From Lentimicrobiaceae bacterium (GTDB taxonomy: Bacteria; Bacteroidota; Bacteroidia; Bacteroidales; JALOCA01), in assembly GCA_023227965.1 (NCBI GenBank), contig JALOCA010000007.1, positions 1-64,000 of the forward strand: a DNA stretch of 64,000 bases, read 5' to 3'. The notes beneath the pieces are model-generated. The model did not search any database. It saw nothing but the letters and a program-made list of their open reading frames with translations, and was not told the DNA's origin. Each line of letters begins with the position of its first letter. Within the stretch, counting starts at the first letter, position 1. A program made the position numbers and the translations under genes. This document shows, one piece after another, positions 54,801 to 62,773 of this stretch.

Positions 54801-55581
54801 TTTTGATAAGTGGTCCCTGTAGGTTCAGCCCTAAACGATTGTATCCATAAGCATCAAGGAATTCTGATGTTTGACCATCAATACCTGCACCGAAGGTACG
54901 AGAAGGACCTTTGGTAGTAACATTGATAATACCTCCTGTAACATCGCCATACTGAGCGGGAACACCTCCAAGGATTACCGAAACCTGGTCAATGGAGGCT
55001 TCGGGAAGGCTTTGGGATCCACGTACCTTGATACCATCTATATACATTACGGTACCGTCGGAACGTTGCCCGCGGATACCTCCTACATTACCGTCCGACG
55101 AAAAAACACCTCCTACAGTAGTAGCAATGGCGTTAGCTGAACGGTTAGGCATTTTGGCAATTTCTTCCGAAGTAACGGTAGCCCCGCTGGCAGTCTGGTC
55201 TTTGCTAATCAGAGGCACCTTGTAGTCAACAACTTCTACTTCAGTAAGTTGCGTTGTTGTGGCTTCCATTTCAAGGTCGAGAAAAGTAATTTTATCGGAG
55301 TTAATAATTACTCCTTTAATAAGATAGGGTTTATACCCTACAAAAGTTGCTTTTACATTGTATTTTCCTGGAGAAATCGGCTTAATAGTATAATTCCCGT
55401 CAAAATCCGAGGTGGAACCACCCGCCTGAGTACCTCCCAATTCTATTACAATGTTAGCAAAGGGAACCGCATCTTTTGTCGTTTTGTCGGTAATTTTCCC
55501 TTTCAACGTTCCTGACTGCGAAAAGACTAACGCAGATGCTGCCAGTACAAGTCCAAATGTTAAGAGTAGCTTTTTTAACAT
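51886..55581 (-). CDS. TonB-dependent receptor with carboxypeptidase-regulatory-like domain
   Basis: A 1231-residue outer-membrane transporter. The signal peptide (LLLTFGLVLAASALVFS) is followed by a carboxypeptidase-regulatory-like domain at about 22-105 (GTLKGKITDKTTKDAVPFANIVIELGGTQ...KYNVKATFVGYKP). The plug lies at about 110-240 (TSEEIAKMPNRSANAIATTVGGVFSSDG...IRGQRSDGTVMYIDG...GVPAQYGDVTGGIINVTTKG), and the rest is a long barrel ending in PRQIRLGLSLNF. No SusD-like gene is adjacent; instead the next two genes encode a T9SS-sorted giant protein and a PorV-like barrel. Substrate unknown. Confidence 0.92.
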   Translation of the reverse strand: MLKKLLLTFGLVLAASALVFSQSGTLKGKITDKTTKDAVPFANIVIELGGTQAGGSTSDFDGNYTIKPISPGKYNVKATFVGYKPYLIKGVIINSDKITFLDLEMEATTTQLTEVEVVDYKVPLISKDQTASGATVTSEEIAKMPNRSANAIATTVGGVFSSDGNVGGIRGQRSDGTVMYIDGIKVRGSQSLPEASIDQVSVILGGVPAQYGDVTGGIINVTTKGPSRTFGAGIDGQTSEFLDAYGYNRLGLNLQGPLIKSRDPNQPTSLLGYFIAAEGTYNRDGRPTSTGLWKVKSDVLQDIKDSPLRPSGSGSGSYPNSAFIHKEDLEHINSTLNTSDLEFNGSGKIDVRTTKNTNLTIGGSYNYNNGRQFNFYNSMYNWDNNAQYINSTYRGFVKFTHRIPADKESKQLIKNIYYSIQGDYTKYHGVAQDANHKDDLFKYGYIGKFERHTIRSFTTDYQRDSISGLYAHLQNDFRDTLLSFTRSEVNPVLANYTSLYYSMYDETAGNYDNRDNVINGKGLLNGMNADAVYSLWGAPGNLQSDYSVVDNTQIGINFHLSADIGNHAIQIGGQYEQREDRGYGYLQVPQLWQQMYGLTNAHIEQLDKSDPQKVMLDGVFQDTIYYHRLYDANSQSKFDKNLRQLMGLNIDGTEYIDIDSYDIEKHTINYYDQDQKLQTISLTKPLNIDMFSADELLNSGNSLVTYYGYDYTGKKLNSKPVFSDFFTSNDGKRSIGAFEPIYMAGYIQDKFAFKDLIFNVGLRVDRFDANQMVMTDPYLLCVAKTVGETKNEFSHPGNMKDGYTVYVTSTDNSVVSGYRNGNVWYDADGLEISDPEAVLGKSGNGVLPYLNEDEGGENLTQEKTIQRVFKDYDPQWNFMPRISFSFPISDEALFFAHYDVLTQRPASRVLQMDPTDYLFLNVRSSPTINNPNLKPEKTIDYELGFQQKLTNSSSLVLSTYYREVRDQIQIYRYTGAYPKTYYSYNNIDFGTIKGLTLTYDLRRTQNARVRASYSLQFANGTGSNENTARSLVTSGQPNLRTLLPLNDDRRHSINILLDYRWDEGAQYNGPVIKHTVKGTDKVKTYQLLKNTGVNFTINGGSGTPYTKSSKIYPLGGSRVIEGSINGSRLPWSFRIDARLDRDIMLNWGKSGAYMNIYLQVLNIFDTKNILAVYEATGNADDDGYLAAAEYQTQINQQLDSESYRLLYKYALLNPSNYSAPRQIRLGLSLNF

Positions 55582-55628
55582 ACCATACAGTTTTATGTTA
55601 GATTACAACGTGTTTTTTAAAAAGTGCG

Positions 55629-55661
55629 TAAAGGTAAAAAGAAAAATAAGTATCTTCCAAA
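55629..55661 (-). promoter_or_regulatory. Candidate promoter for the TonB receptor operon
   Basis: On the minus strand TTTG (55658-55661) and TACCTTTA (55629-55636) are 21 bases apart. The -7 box has A in place of the final G, so it is a slightly weak match. The ATG follows at 55581. Confidence 0.45.
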
Positions 55662-55699
55662 TGATATTTTCACCCTCTATCAAAAAAAAAGATTTATGC

Positions 55700-56125
55700 T
55701 TAATAATTGCGTTTCAGTATTTCCGAATAAATTACTGCTTTTACGGCATCAAAATCCGTATTTGCATTTGTCTGTTGATGTTCTCTGATTTCTGTTTTTT
55801 CCTCTTTTTTTCCCTGCTGTTGTTGATTTATTTCTTCTTTGGCAAGGCTGTCGTAAGTAAATATTTTAGATTGTTGTTGCAAAGTAAGTTCATCATAGGT
55901 AATCGTTGGTTCGGGTATATTTTCTTCCTGTGCTTCGGGTTCCGGGCTAAAAGGTTCAAAAAAAAACTGTTGTTGTGTAAGGGGTTCTGAAAAACTGTTT
56001 TTCGTTGTATCAGTTCTCTCAACTGCTGCTGGCGGTTTTTTCACGGTTTGTAATTTCTGATTTCCTTTATAGATGGCATAAATTAGCCAGAATACACCTA
56101 TTATTATATATATTACATCATCCAT
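55700..56125 (-). CDS. Small membrane-anchored Gln/Glu-rich protein
   Basis: A 141-residue protein. An N-terminal membrane helix (VIYIIIGVFWLIYAIYKG, about 4-21) anchors a charged, low-complexity tail rich in Q, E, P and K (e.g. EPFSPEPEAQEENIPEP, INQQQQGKKEEKTEIREHQQ). It ends in a short helix, FDAVKAVIYSEILKRNY, that is likely conserved. The tail is probably cytoplasmic. No function is recognised. It lies 15 bases from the small lipoprotein gene upstream on the same strand. Confidence 0.6.
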   Translation of the reverse strand: MDDVIYIIIGVFWLIYAIYKGNQKLQTVKKPPAAVERTDTTKNSFSEPLTQQQFFFEPFSPEPEAQEENIPEPTITYDELTLQQQSKIFTYDSLAKEEINQQQQGKKEEKTEIREHQQTNANTDFDAVKAVIYSEILKRNY

Positions 56126-56140
56126 GGGATTTTATTTTCA

Positions 56141-56431
56141 TTAAAAAAAAACAAGAATACTGTTATTGTGCCGTTTCCTGTTTACTTTTTGGGAACTTCG
56201 TTTTGTTTTTTTCATCATTTTTTTGGTATCCGTACTTTGCATTTTGTAGTGGGCTTTTTTGGCTTTATTATATTCTTTTTCAGATGCTTTATCCTCTGCT
56301 TCTTTCTGTTTTTCTATTTGTTTCTCTTTTTTAGCGATTGTTTTTTCTTTAGAATTTGACAAAAGGATTTTGCATCCGGAAGCTATTTGTAAAAAACATA
56401 CTATTAGTAATAAACACCCTGTTCTTTTCAT
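56141..56431 (-). CDS. Small Lys-rich lipoprotein
   Basis: A 96-residue lipoprotein: CLLLIVCFLQIASGC gives a lipobox with Cys at residue 20. The mature part is a highly charged helix (EKTIAKKEKQIEKQKEAEDKASEKEYNKAKKAHYKMQ) followed by a basic segment (KKMMKKTKRSSQKVNRKR). Such small lipoproteins are found across Bacteroidota and may bind the cell wall or nucleic acids; function is unknown. It precedes the membrane protein gene at 55700 on the same strand. Confidence 0.6.
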   Translation of the reverse strand: MKRTGCLLLIVCFLQIASGCKILLSNSKEKTIAKKEKQIEKQKEAEDKASEKEYNKAKKAHYKMQSTDTKKMMKKTKRSSQKVNRKRHNNSILVFF

Positions 56432-56544
56432 TTTTTGTCGTAAGAATTTCCTGTCTGGAATAAAGTTTTAAAATTATAAATAATTTCTTTATCTCCTGAA
56501 AATTATAAAGAATAATCTGCGTTATTTGTAAAATTATCGGTCAA

Positions 56545-56576
56545 CTTGCTTTTTTTGCCGTTATTTTGTATTTTTG
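56545..56576 (+). promoter_or_regulatory. Promoter of the Rieske-like lipoprotein gene
   Basis: TATTTTTG at 56569-56576 matches the -7 consensus; CTTG at 56545-56548, 20 bases upstream, is a near match to the -33 TTTG. The ATG follows at 56600, which rules out the in-frame start at 56546. Confidence 0.5.
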
Positions 56577-56599
56577 TAAATTTATTTATCATTCTGAAC

Positions 56600-57025
56600 A
56601 TGAAATTTTTATATAGGATTTTATTTCTTTTAGTCATGTTTTTGCCGGTTGCCGGTTGCGATGATGATTACTCGGACGTCCCCTATGCTTATATAGATAT
56701 TTACATAAATCCTAATTCAACGGAATATAATGAGTTGAATACAGTAAACGGTTGGGTATATCTGAAGGGTACGTCTCCAAGCAGAGGGATTATTGTTTGC
56801 AGAATATCACAAGATGAATTTATGGCTTACGAGCGTACTTGTCCTTACGATGCTGATAAGGATAATGCAATTGTAGAAGTCGAATCTCCTCTTGTAGCCG
56901 TTGATTCTCTTTGTGGTTCCCGGTATATTTTAACAGATGGCAGTCGTTTTGACGGACCTGCCAAGTTACCCCTTAAGCAATATCGTACAAACTACAACGG
57001 TGCAATTTTGCACATCTATAATTAA
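56600..57025 (+). CDS. Lipoprotein with degenerate Rieske-like fold
   Basis: A 141-residue lipoprotein: FLLVMFLPVAGC gives lipidated Cys20. Residues about 50-140 follow a Rieske [2Fe-2S] outline (GIIVCRISQDEFMAYERTCPYD...VDSLCGSRYILTDGSRFDGPAKLPLKQY...ILHIYN). In a true Rieske protein the ligands are C-x-H and C-x-x-H. Here Cys81 is followed by Pro-Tyr and Cys105 by Gly-Ser-Arg-Tyr, so both His ligands are missing. A cluster is unlikely, although the two Cys could form a disulfide. Single-gene unit with its own promoter. Confidence 0.7.
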   Translation: MKFLYRILFLLVMFLPVAGCDDDYSDVPYAYIDIYINPNSTEYNELNTVNGWVYLKGTSPSRGIIVCRISQDEFMAYERTCPYDADKDNAIVEVESPLVAVDSLCGSRYILTDGSRFDGPAKLPLKQYRTNYNGAILHIYN

Positions 57026-57128
57026 ACCTGACAGACAACCATGTAATTTTTACCCATTGGATGCAGGGCAAAATGATTTTCTGGCAATAAAGATTCACAG
57101 GATAAATTATACTGTACACACTATCTAT

Positions 57129-57148
57129 AAGGAACCCGGGTTCCTTTT
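57129..57148. terminator. Perfect 18-bp palindrome between convergent genes
   Basis: AAGGAACCCGGGTTCCTT (57129-57146) is fully self-complementary and followed by TT. It stands between the Rieske-like gene and the convergent sahH gene and could end both, although the T-run is short. Confidence 0.5.
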
Positions 57149-57177
57149 CAGCAAGCTAAAATCTAAATAAATTCAGA

Positions 57178-58599
57178 TTAATATCTGTAATGGTCAGCCT
57201 TATAGGGTCCATTTATGGGAACACCAATGTACCCGGCTTGTTCAGGGGTAAGTGTTGTCAGTTTTACTCCGATTTGCTCAAGGTGAAGGCGAGCGACTTC
57301 CTCATCGAGTTGTTTGGGTAAACGATACACACCCACTTCATACACATTGTTCCAAAGATCAAGTTGGGCAAGGGTTTGGTTGGTAAATGAATTACTCATC
57401 ACAAAAGAAGGGTGCCCCGTTGCACAGCCCAGGTTTACCAGTCTGCCTTCGGCAAGCAGAAAAATTACATGACCATCTGGGAAAATGTATTTATCTACCT
57501 GAGGCTTAATGTTCACTTTTGTAACTCCTTGGTAATTATTTAGTTTATCTACCTGTATTTCGTTGTCGAAATGACCTATATTGCAAACGATTGCCTGGTC
57601 GTTCATTTTAGCTAAATGTTCTATTGTGATTACGTCGCGGTTACCGGTAGTGGTAACAAAAATATTGCCTTCGGCTAAAGTGTTTTCAATGGTAGTTACT
57701 TCAAAACCCTCCATTGCAGCCTGCAAGGCACAAATGGGGTCAATTTCGGTAACGATTACCCTGGCGCCGTACGAACGCATTGACCTTGCACAACCTTTAC
57801 CCACATCACCATAACCCAATATCACAACCACTTTACCGGCTATCATTACATCGGTTGCCCGTTTAATACCATCGGCAAGGGATTCGCGGCAACCATACAA
57901 ATTATCAAATTTTGATTTGGTAACCGAGTCGTTCACATTGATGGCGGGTATCAGCAATTCGCCTTTTTCCATCATTTGATACAGACGGTGCACACCGGTA
58001 GTAGTTTCTTCCGAAACACCTTTCAGCTCGGCAACTGTGCGATGCCATCGTGTGGGGTCTTTGGTTAAAATGCGTTTTATCGTATTAATGACAACAGATT
58101 CTTCGTGGCTTGCAGGGGTTATATTCAATACTTCCGGATCTTCTTCGGCTGCATATCCTTTGTGAATTATCAAAGTGGCATCACCACCATCGTCAACAAT
58201 CAAATTCGGACCGTTGCCCCCGGTAAATGCCAATGCCTGTGCCGTACACCACCAATATTCTTCGAGTGTCTCTCCTTTCCAGGCAAAAACAGGAATGCCC
58301 TTCGCGGCAATGGCAGCGGCAGCATGATCCTGGGTAGAAAAAATATTGCAGCTTGCCCAACGTACTTCGGCACCTAACTCAACCAAAGTTTCGATAAGCA
58401 CAGCAGTTTGAATGGTCATATGAAGCGAACCTGTGATACGGGCTCCCTTCAGTGGTTTGATTGCACTGTATTTCTTTCGGATAGCCATTAATCCGGGCAT
58501 TTCCTTTTCGGCAATTTCTATTTCCTTACGACCCCAGTCTGCAAGAGAAATATCTGCAACTTTATACATAGTAGCAGATTCTGTATTAATATCCTTCAT
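57178..58599 (-). CDS. ahcY: Adenosylhomocysteinase
   Basis: SAH hydrolase splits S-adenosylhomocysteine to adenosine and homocysteine and so keeps methylation going. The 473-residue protein has GSLHMTIQTAVLIETL, CNIFSTQDHAAAA, the NAD-binding GYGDVGKGCARSMRSYGA, SVTKSKFDNLYGC, CNIGHFDNEI and the C-terminal KLTTLTPEQAGYIGVPINGPYKADHYRY with the Lys/Tyr NAD contacts. The ~40-residue bacterial insert is present (VLNITPASHEE region). A TTG precedes the ATG at 58599. Confidence 0.97.
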   Translation of the reverse strand: MKDINTESATMYKVADISLADWGRKEIEIAEKEMPGLMAIRKKYSAIKPLKGARITGSLHMTIQTAVLIETLVELGAEVRWASCNIFSTQDHAAAAIAAKGIPVFAWKGETLEEYWWCTAQALAFTGGNGPNLIVDDGGDATLIIHKGYAAEEDPEVLNITPASHEESVVINTIKRILTKDPTRWHRTVAELKGVSEETTTGVHRLYQMMEKGELLIPAINVNDSVTKSKFDNLYGCRESLADGIKRATDVMIAGKVVVILGYGDVGKGCARSMRSYGARVIVTEIDPICALQAAMEGFEVTTIENTLAEGNIFVTTTGNRDVITIEHLAKMNDQAIVCNIGHFDNEIQVDKLNNYQGVTKVNIKPQVDKYIFPDGHVIFLLAEGRLVNLGCATGHPSFVMSNSFTNQTLAQLDLWNNVYEVGVYRLPKQLDEEVARLHLEQIGVKLTTLTPEQAGYIGVPINGPYKADHYRY

Positions 58600-58613
58600 C
58601 AAAAAAATTTTTG

Positions 58614-58621
58614 CAAAAATA
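58614..58621 (-). promoter_or_regulatory. -7 box of the adenosylhomocysteinase gene
   Basis: Minus-strand TATTTTTG, a full TAnnTTTG match, 14 bases before the ATG at 58599. Confidence 0.5.
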
Positions 58622-58886
58622 GGTATTCTTATTCAATAATCATGAATAGAAAACAAAGATAAAGTAAAACAAATCTTAACAACAATGAAACATTAAACAG
58701 GTAAACAAATTATTACTACCCTGTGCTACTAAAAGAAATACTGTTTTATGTCTAAATTTTTCTGCAGTATATCTAACAAAATTCTTATTTGTATCAAGTA
58801 AAAAAAATATTTAATATCTGATACCTCTTTTATAATACCAAAAATTGGTTTTATTTTGCCCGCAGAAAACCATTACCCATAAATTT

Positions 58887-59297
58887 ATGAAACCTACACA
58901 TATTGAACATATTGGAATTGCTGTAAAAAGCCTTGAAGAAAGTATTCCTTATTACGAAAGCATATTAGGATTACAATGCTATGCCATAGAAGAAGTGAAA
59001 GAGCAAAAAGTTAAAACCGCTTTTTTTATGGTTGGTTCTACCAAAATAGAACTGCTCGAAAGCACCGATCCAGAAGGACCTATTGGTAAATTCATCGAAA
59101 AAAAAGGAGAAGGAGTGCACCATATTGCTTTTGCCGTTAAAGGACTGGAAGAAGCACTTGCCGATGTTCAAAGTAAAGGCGTGCAACTGATTGACAAAAC
59201 CCCCCGCCAAGGAGCCGAAGGGTTGCACATTGCTTTCCTGCATCCCAGATCAACCATGGGGGTTCTAACCGAATTATGTGAGAACAAAAATAAATAA
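58887..59297 (+). CDS. mce: Methylmalonyl-CoA epimerase
   Basis: Mce interconverts (R)- and (S)-methylmalonyl-CoA. The 136-residue vicinal-oxygen-chelate protein has the metal ligands in THIEHIGIAV (His), GEGVHHIAFAV (His) and TELCE (Glu). The frame opens earlier at 58845; the ATG at 58887 gives the family start (MKPTHIEHIG). It precedes the decarboxylase operon by 57 bases and supplies its substrate isomer in the succinate-to-propionate pathway. Confidence 0.95.
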   Translation: MKPTHIEHIGIAVKSLEESIPYYESILGLQCYAIEEVKEQKVKTAFFMVGSTKIELLESTDPEGPIGKFIEKKGEGVHHIAFAVKGLEEALADVQSKGVQLIDKTPRQGAEGLHIAFLHPRSTMGVLTELCENKNK

Positions 59298-59354
59298 TTC
59301 CGGGAAGTTACTCTTTGTAAATAAATAACAACATATAAATAACTTAATAGTATC

Positions 59355-60914
59355 ATGGCAATAGAAGATAAAATACAAGAACTTCTGAACAAGAGAGAAC
59401 AGGCAAAACTTGGAGGAGGTCAAAAACGAATTGATTCGCAGCACAAAAAAGGAAAATTTACCGCACGCGAACGCATTGATTTATTATTGGATGAAGGTAG
59501 TTTTGAGGAATTCGACATGTTTGTAACCCACAATTGCCACGACTTTGGTCTGGAAAAAGAATCCTACCTTTCCGATGGTGTGGTTACCGGTTACGGAACT
59601 ATTGACGGAAGAATAGTTTATGTGTTTTCGCAGGATTTTACTGTTTTCGGCGGTTCGCTTTCGGAAGCCTATGCCCAAAAAATTTGCAAGGTTCTCGATA
59701 AAGCAATGAAAGTGGGTGCACCTATCATCGGTATCAACGACAGCGGTGGTGCCCGCATACAGGAAGGGGTGAAAAGTTTGGGTGGCTATGCCGATATTTT
59801 TCAGCGCAATATTCTTGCTTCAGGGGTAGTTCCGCAAATTTCTGCCATTTTTGGACCTTGTGCCGGTGGTGCAGTGTATTCGCCTGCCCTTACCGACTTT
59901 ATTGTGATGAGCAAGAAAACCAGTTATATGTTTGTAACAGGTCCTAAGGTAGTAAAAACCGTTACTGGTGAAATAGTTACTGATGAAGATCTTGGCGGAG
60001 CCATGGTGCACGGGGCAAAATCAGGAGTTACCCATTTTGTAGCCGACGATGAAAAAGAAGGAATTCTTCTCATCCGAAAACTTCTCACTTATCTTCCACA
60101 AAATAACTTAGAAGACCCCCCCCTGTCGCCCTGCGACGATCCGATTGACCGCCTCGAAGATTCGCTCAATTATTTTATTCCGGAAAACCCCAATAAACCC
60201 TACGACGTAAAAGACGTTATTCATGCTATTGCCGATTATAGTGAATTTATGGAGGTACAACGTCATTACGCTCCCAACATTGTTATCGGTTTTGCCAAGT
60301 TCAATGGGCTGCCTGTTGGCATTGTGGCTAACCAGCCCAACTACCTCGCCGGCGTACTCGATATTAATGCCAGTCGTAAAGGAGCACGTTTTGTTCGCTT
60401 TTGTGATGCTTTTAATATTCCATTGGTTACTCTCGTCGACGTTCCAGGCTTCCTGCCCGGTACTGCACAGGAATATGGCGGAATTATTATTCACGGGGCG
60501 AAACTGTTGTATGCTTACGGAGAGGCTACAGTGCCCAAAGTAACTGTTATACTTCGCAAAGCTTATGGCGGAGCTTATGATGTAATGAGTTCAAAGCACC
60601 TTCGTGGCGACATTAACTACGCCTGGCCTACTGCCGAAATAGCTGTCATGGGACCAAAAGGTGCAATAGAAATACTACAAAGCAAAAAGATAAATGAACT
60701 TGAAGACGCTGCAGCAAAAGACGAATTTATCCGCAAAGCCGAACAGGAATACAAAAACAAATTTGCTAATCCTTATAACGCAGCCAAATACGGATATATT
60801 GACGATGTGATAGAACCCCGTAATACCCGTTTTCGTATCATCCGCGCCTTGCAAGCACTGGCTACAAAAAAAGTTTTGAACCCACCCAAAAAACATGATA
60901 ACTTGCCATTATAG
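59355..60914 (+). CDS. mmdA: Methylmalonyl-CoA decarboxylase alpha (carboxyltransferase) subunit
   Basis: A 519-residue carboxyltransferase that moves CO2 from (S)-methylmalonyl-CoA to biotin. Motifs: KRIDSQHKKGKFTARERIDLLLDEGSFEEFD, GGSLSEAYAQKICKVLDKA, INDSGGARIQEGVKSLGGYADIF, GPCAGGAVYSPALTDF and YGGAYDVMSSKHL. The same family includes propionyl-CoA carboxylase beta. The decarboxylase reading is favoured because a biotin carrier and a sodium-translocating beta subunit follow, and no biotin carboxylase is in the cluster. Confidence 0.92.
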   Translation: MAIEDKIQELLNKREQAKLGGGQKRIDSQHKKGKFTARERIDLLLDEGSFEEFDMFVTHNCHDFGLEKESYLSDGVVTGYGTIDGRIVYVFSQDFTVFGGSLSEAYAQKICKVLDKAMKVGAPIIGINDSGGARIQEGVKSLGGYADIFQRNILASGVVPQISAIFGPCAGGAVYSPALTDFIVMSKKTSYMFVTGPKVVKTVTGEIVTDEDLGGAMVHGAKSGVTHFVADDEKEGILLIRKLLTYLPQNNLEDPPLSPCDDPIDRLEDSLNYFIPENPNKPYDVKDVIHAIADYSEFMEVQRHYAPNIVIGFAKFNGLPVGIVANQPNYLAGVLDINASRKGARFVRFCDAFNIPLVTLVDVPGFLPGTAQEYGGIIIHGAKLLYAYGEATVPKVTVILRKAYGGAYDVMSSKHLRGDINYAWPTAEIAVMGPKGAIEILQSKKINELEDAAAKDEFIRKAEQEYKNKFANPYNAAKYGYIDDVIEPRNTRFRIIRALQALATKKVLNPPKKHDNLPL

Positions 60915-60918
60915 GAGG
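60913..60918 (+). promoter_or_regulatory. Strong Shine-Dalgarno overlapping the mmdA stop
   Basis: AGGAGG overlaps the last two bases of the mmdA stop codon TAG and lies eight bases before the ATG at 60927. So clear a ribosome site is uncommon in Bacteroidota, where starts usually rely on A-rich leaders; it decides this start. Confidence 0.7.
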
Positions 60919-60926
60919 GAAAAAAC

Positions 60927-61220
60927 ATGAAGATTCATTTGAAAAAAAGCGAAAACAGGAAAAAGGGCATGGAAAATTCCCAGGAACCTGCACCCGATAC
61001 TCAAAACCCCCAGCCTACTGAAGACAATACCGGTGAAGTAGTTACAGCTATTGGACTGGCATTAAGTATGTACATGCGCGATATTCACGATTTTGAACAG
61101 GCAGTTATTACCATGCAAAAAGTAATGCGCCCCTATTCGCCCTGGAGCTCGAAATTTTACGGACTAAAACAACAACCCATGCATATCCCGGGATTTCGTC
61201 AGCATTATCATAAATCCTAA
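60927..61220 (+). CDS. OadG-like soluble domain protein of the decarboxylase operon
   Basis: A 97-residue protein without a membrane helix. Residues about 37-86 (GEVVTAIGLALSMYMRDIHDFEQAVITMQKVMRPYSPWSSKFYGLKQQP) match the C-terminal soluble part of Bacteroidota OadG-type gamma subunits as I recall it, including PYSPWSSK and the aliphatic helix before it. The N-terminal membrane helix normal for OadG is missing, replaced by a charged start (MKIHLKKSENRKKG). A separate gene with an OadG-like membrane helix begins at 63914. It may help assemble or attach the biotin carrier to the membrane part. Confidence 0.72.
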   Translation: MKIHLKKSENRKKGMENSQEPAPDTQNPQPTEDNTGEVVTAIGLALSMYMRDIHDFEQAVITMQKVMRPYSPWSSKFYGLKQQPMHIPGFRQHYHKS

Positions 61221-61232
61221 AAAAGAATAAAA

Positions 61233-61676
61233 ATGAAAAATTTCAAGTTTAAAATAAATAATAAACAGTACGATGTTGAAATTATCAGCATTGACGATAA
61301 CCTTGCAAAAGTAAACGTAAACGGAACAACTTACGAAGTGGAAGTTGATCGCCAGTTGAAAACGACAAAAACCCCCACTCTGGTTCGTTCGGTAGCCATT
61401 CCGTCAACCGATTCTATTCCGCAAACTGCACGTACCTCGAGCCCTGCTACTGCCAAAGGCGGCGGAGCCATCAAATCACCGCTTCCCGGAATCATACTTG
61501 AGGTGTGCATCAAAGTCGGCGACAAGGTTTCTATTGGTCAGAAAATCGTGAGCCTCGAAGCCATGAAAATGGAAAATAATATCAATTCAGATATTGACGG
61601 GACGGTTTCCGCTATTCACGTGCAAAAAAGCGACTCAGTACTTGAAGGCGACCTTCTGATAGAAATAGCAAAATAA
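61233..61676 (+). CDS. Biotin carboxyl carrier protein of the decarboxylase
   Basis: A 147-residue protein. The N-terminal half is a small strand-rich domain, followed by a Ser/Thr/Ala linker (about 55-75). The biotinyl domain (about 78-147) carries EAMKM, with Lys112 as the biotin attachment site, in IVSLEAMKMENNINSD. It receives CO2 from MmdA and delivers it to the beta subunit, where decarboxylation drives sodium export. It follows the OadG-like gene by 12 bases. Confidence 0.93.
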   Translation: MKNFKFKINNKQYDVEIISIDDNLAKVNVNGTTYEVEVDRQLKTTKTPTLVRSVAIPSTDSIPQTARTSSPATAKGGGAIKSPLPGIILEVCIKVGDKVSIGQKIVSLEAMKMENNINSDIDGTVSAIHVQKSDSVLEGDLLIEIAK

Positions 61677-61705
61677 AGTTTTTAACTTATTAAATATCTG
61701 TAATT

Positions 61706-62752
61706 ATGAGCACTCAAATGATTTTTTGGGCAGCCTTTGTCATATTGTTTTTTATAGTTTTTTTCATTGATATGTATGCTACCGGACATCGCAAAGGCGA
61801 TCTTACCGTTGGCATTGCACTACGATGGACTGCCCTCTGGATTTCCATTGCCTTGCTCTATGGGCTGGCAATATTTCTGTTTTTCCCTCAAAACTCTGAA
61901 AGCACTGTACGAACAGGCTCTGTGATGATGTTTAAATTTATTTCAGGTTATCTTACCGAGTATTCCCTTTCGGTTGACAACCTTTTTGTGTTTATCATGA
62001 TTTTTTCATTGATGGGCGTACATGAAAATAACCAACCTAAGCTGCTTAAGCTCGGTATTTTACTTTCCATTGTATTGCGTATCCTTTTTATCCTCGCCGG
62101 AATGGAACTGGTACAGCGTTTTAGTTGGATTATTTACATTTTTGGTATTATTCTGTTGTGGACTGCTTATAAAATGGCTTTCACCAGTGGGGATGATCAT
62201 GTAGATCCCCAGTCCAACATTCTGTACAAAACAGCTTCGAAACTTTTTCCGCTGGATCCTGACCCGCATGCCTCTCATTTTTTCAAAAGAATGAATGGGA
62301 AAATATACATTACCAGTATTTTTCTTGTTTTCCTTGTAATTGGTTCTACCGATGTTTTGTTTGCCGTTGACTCTATCCCTGCCATTATTGGTGTGATAAA
62401 GGAAGGAGCAACAAATATTCTTACCTCTTCGGAGGAAGATTTCCTCGCTGTAACTTCCAATGTTTTTGCCGTGATGGGATTGGTTTCCCTGTTTTTTGCG
62501 CTCAAAGGCATCATGGGCATGTTCCGTTACCTGAAAACTGGTGTTAGCTTTATCCTGTTTTTTATTGGTATGAAAATGCTTCTTGGATCCGTTCATGTGG
62601 TTGAAGAATTTTTCAAATCCCATTCCTGGGTATCATTACTGGTAATTATCTTAACCCTTCTGATTTCCGTTTTACTTTCCATAATCATTAAAGAAAAGGA
62701 AGAGATAGAAGATCTGAAAGAAGAAATCGAACAAATAAAACACGATGATTAA
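61706..62752 (+). CDS. TerC-family membrane protein
   Basis: A 348-residue inner-membrane protein with about eight or nine helices. The TerC signature is EYSLSVDNLFVFIMIF near 90, repeated as STDVLFAVDSIPAIIGV near 215; the acidic residues within these helices are characteristic. TerC/Alx proteins move metal ions, probably manganese. The C-terminus is a charged helix (KEKEEIEDLKEEIEQIKHDD). The gene stands between the biotin carrier (30-base gap) and the beta subunit (22-base gap), so it is probably co-transcribed with an unrelated enzyme. Confidence 0.9.
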   Translation: MSTQMIFWAAFVILFFIVFFIDMYATGHRKGDLTVGIALRWTALWISIALLYGLAIFLFFPQNSESTVRTGSVMMFKFISGYLTEYSLSVDNLFVFIMIFSLMGVHENNQPKLLKLGILLSIVLRILFILAGMELVQRFSWIIYIFGIILLWTAYKMAFTSGDDHVDPQSNILYKTASKLFPLDPDPHASHFFKRMNGKIYITSIFLVFLVIGSTDVLFAVDSIPAIIGVIKEGATNILTSSEEDFLAVTSNVFAVMGLVSLFFALKGIMGMFRYLKTGVSFILFFIGMKMLLGSVHVVEEFFKSHSWVSLLVIILTLLISVLLSIIIKEKEEIEDLKEEIEQIKHDD

Positions 62753-62773
62753 CTATAAATTTTAACAACACAA

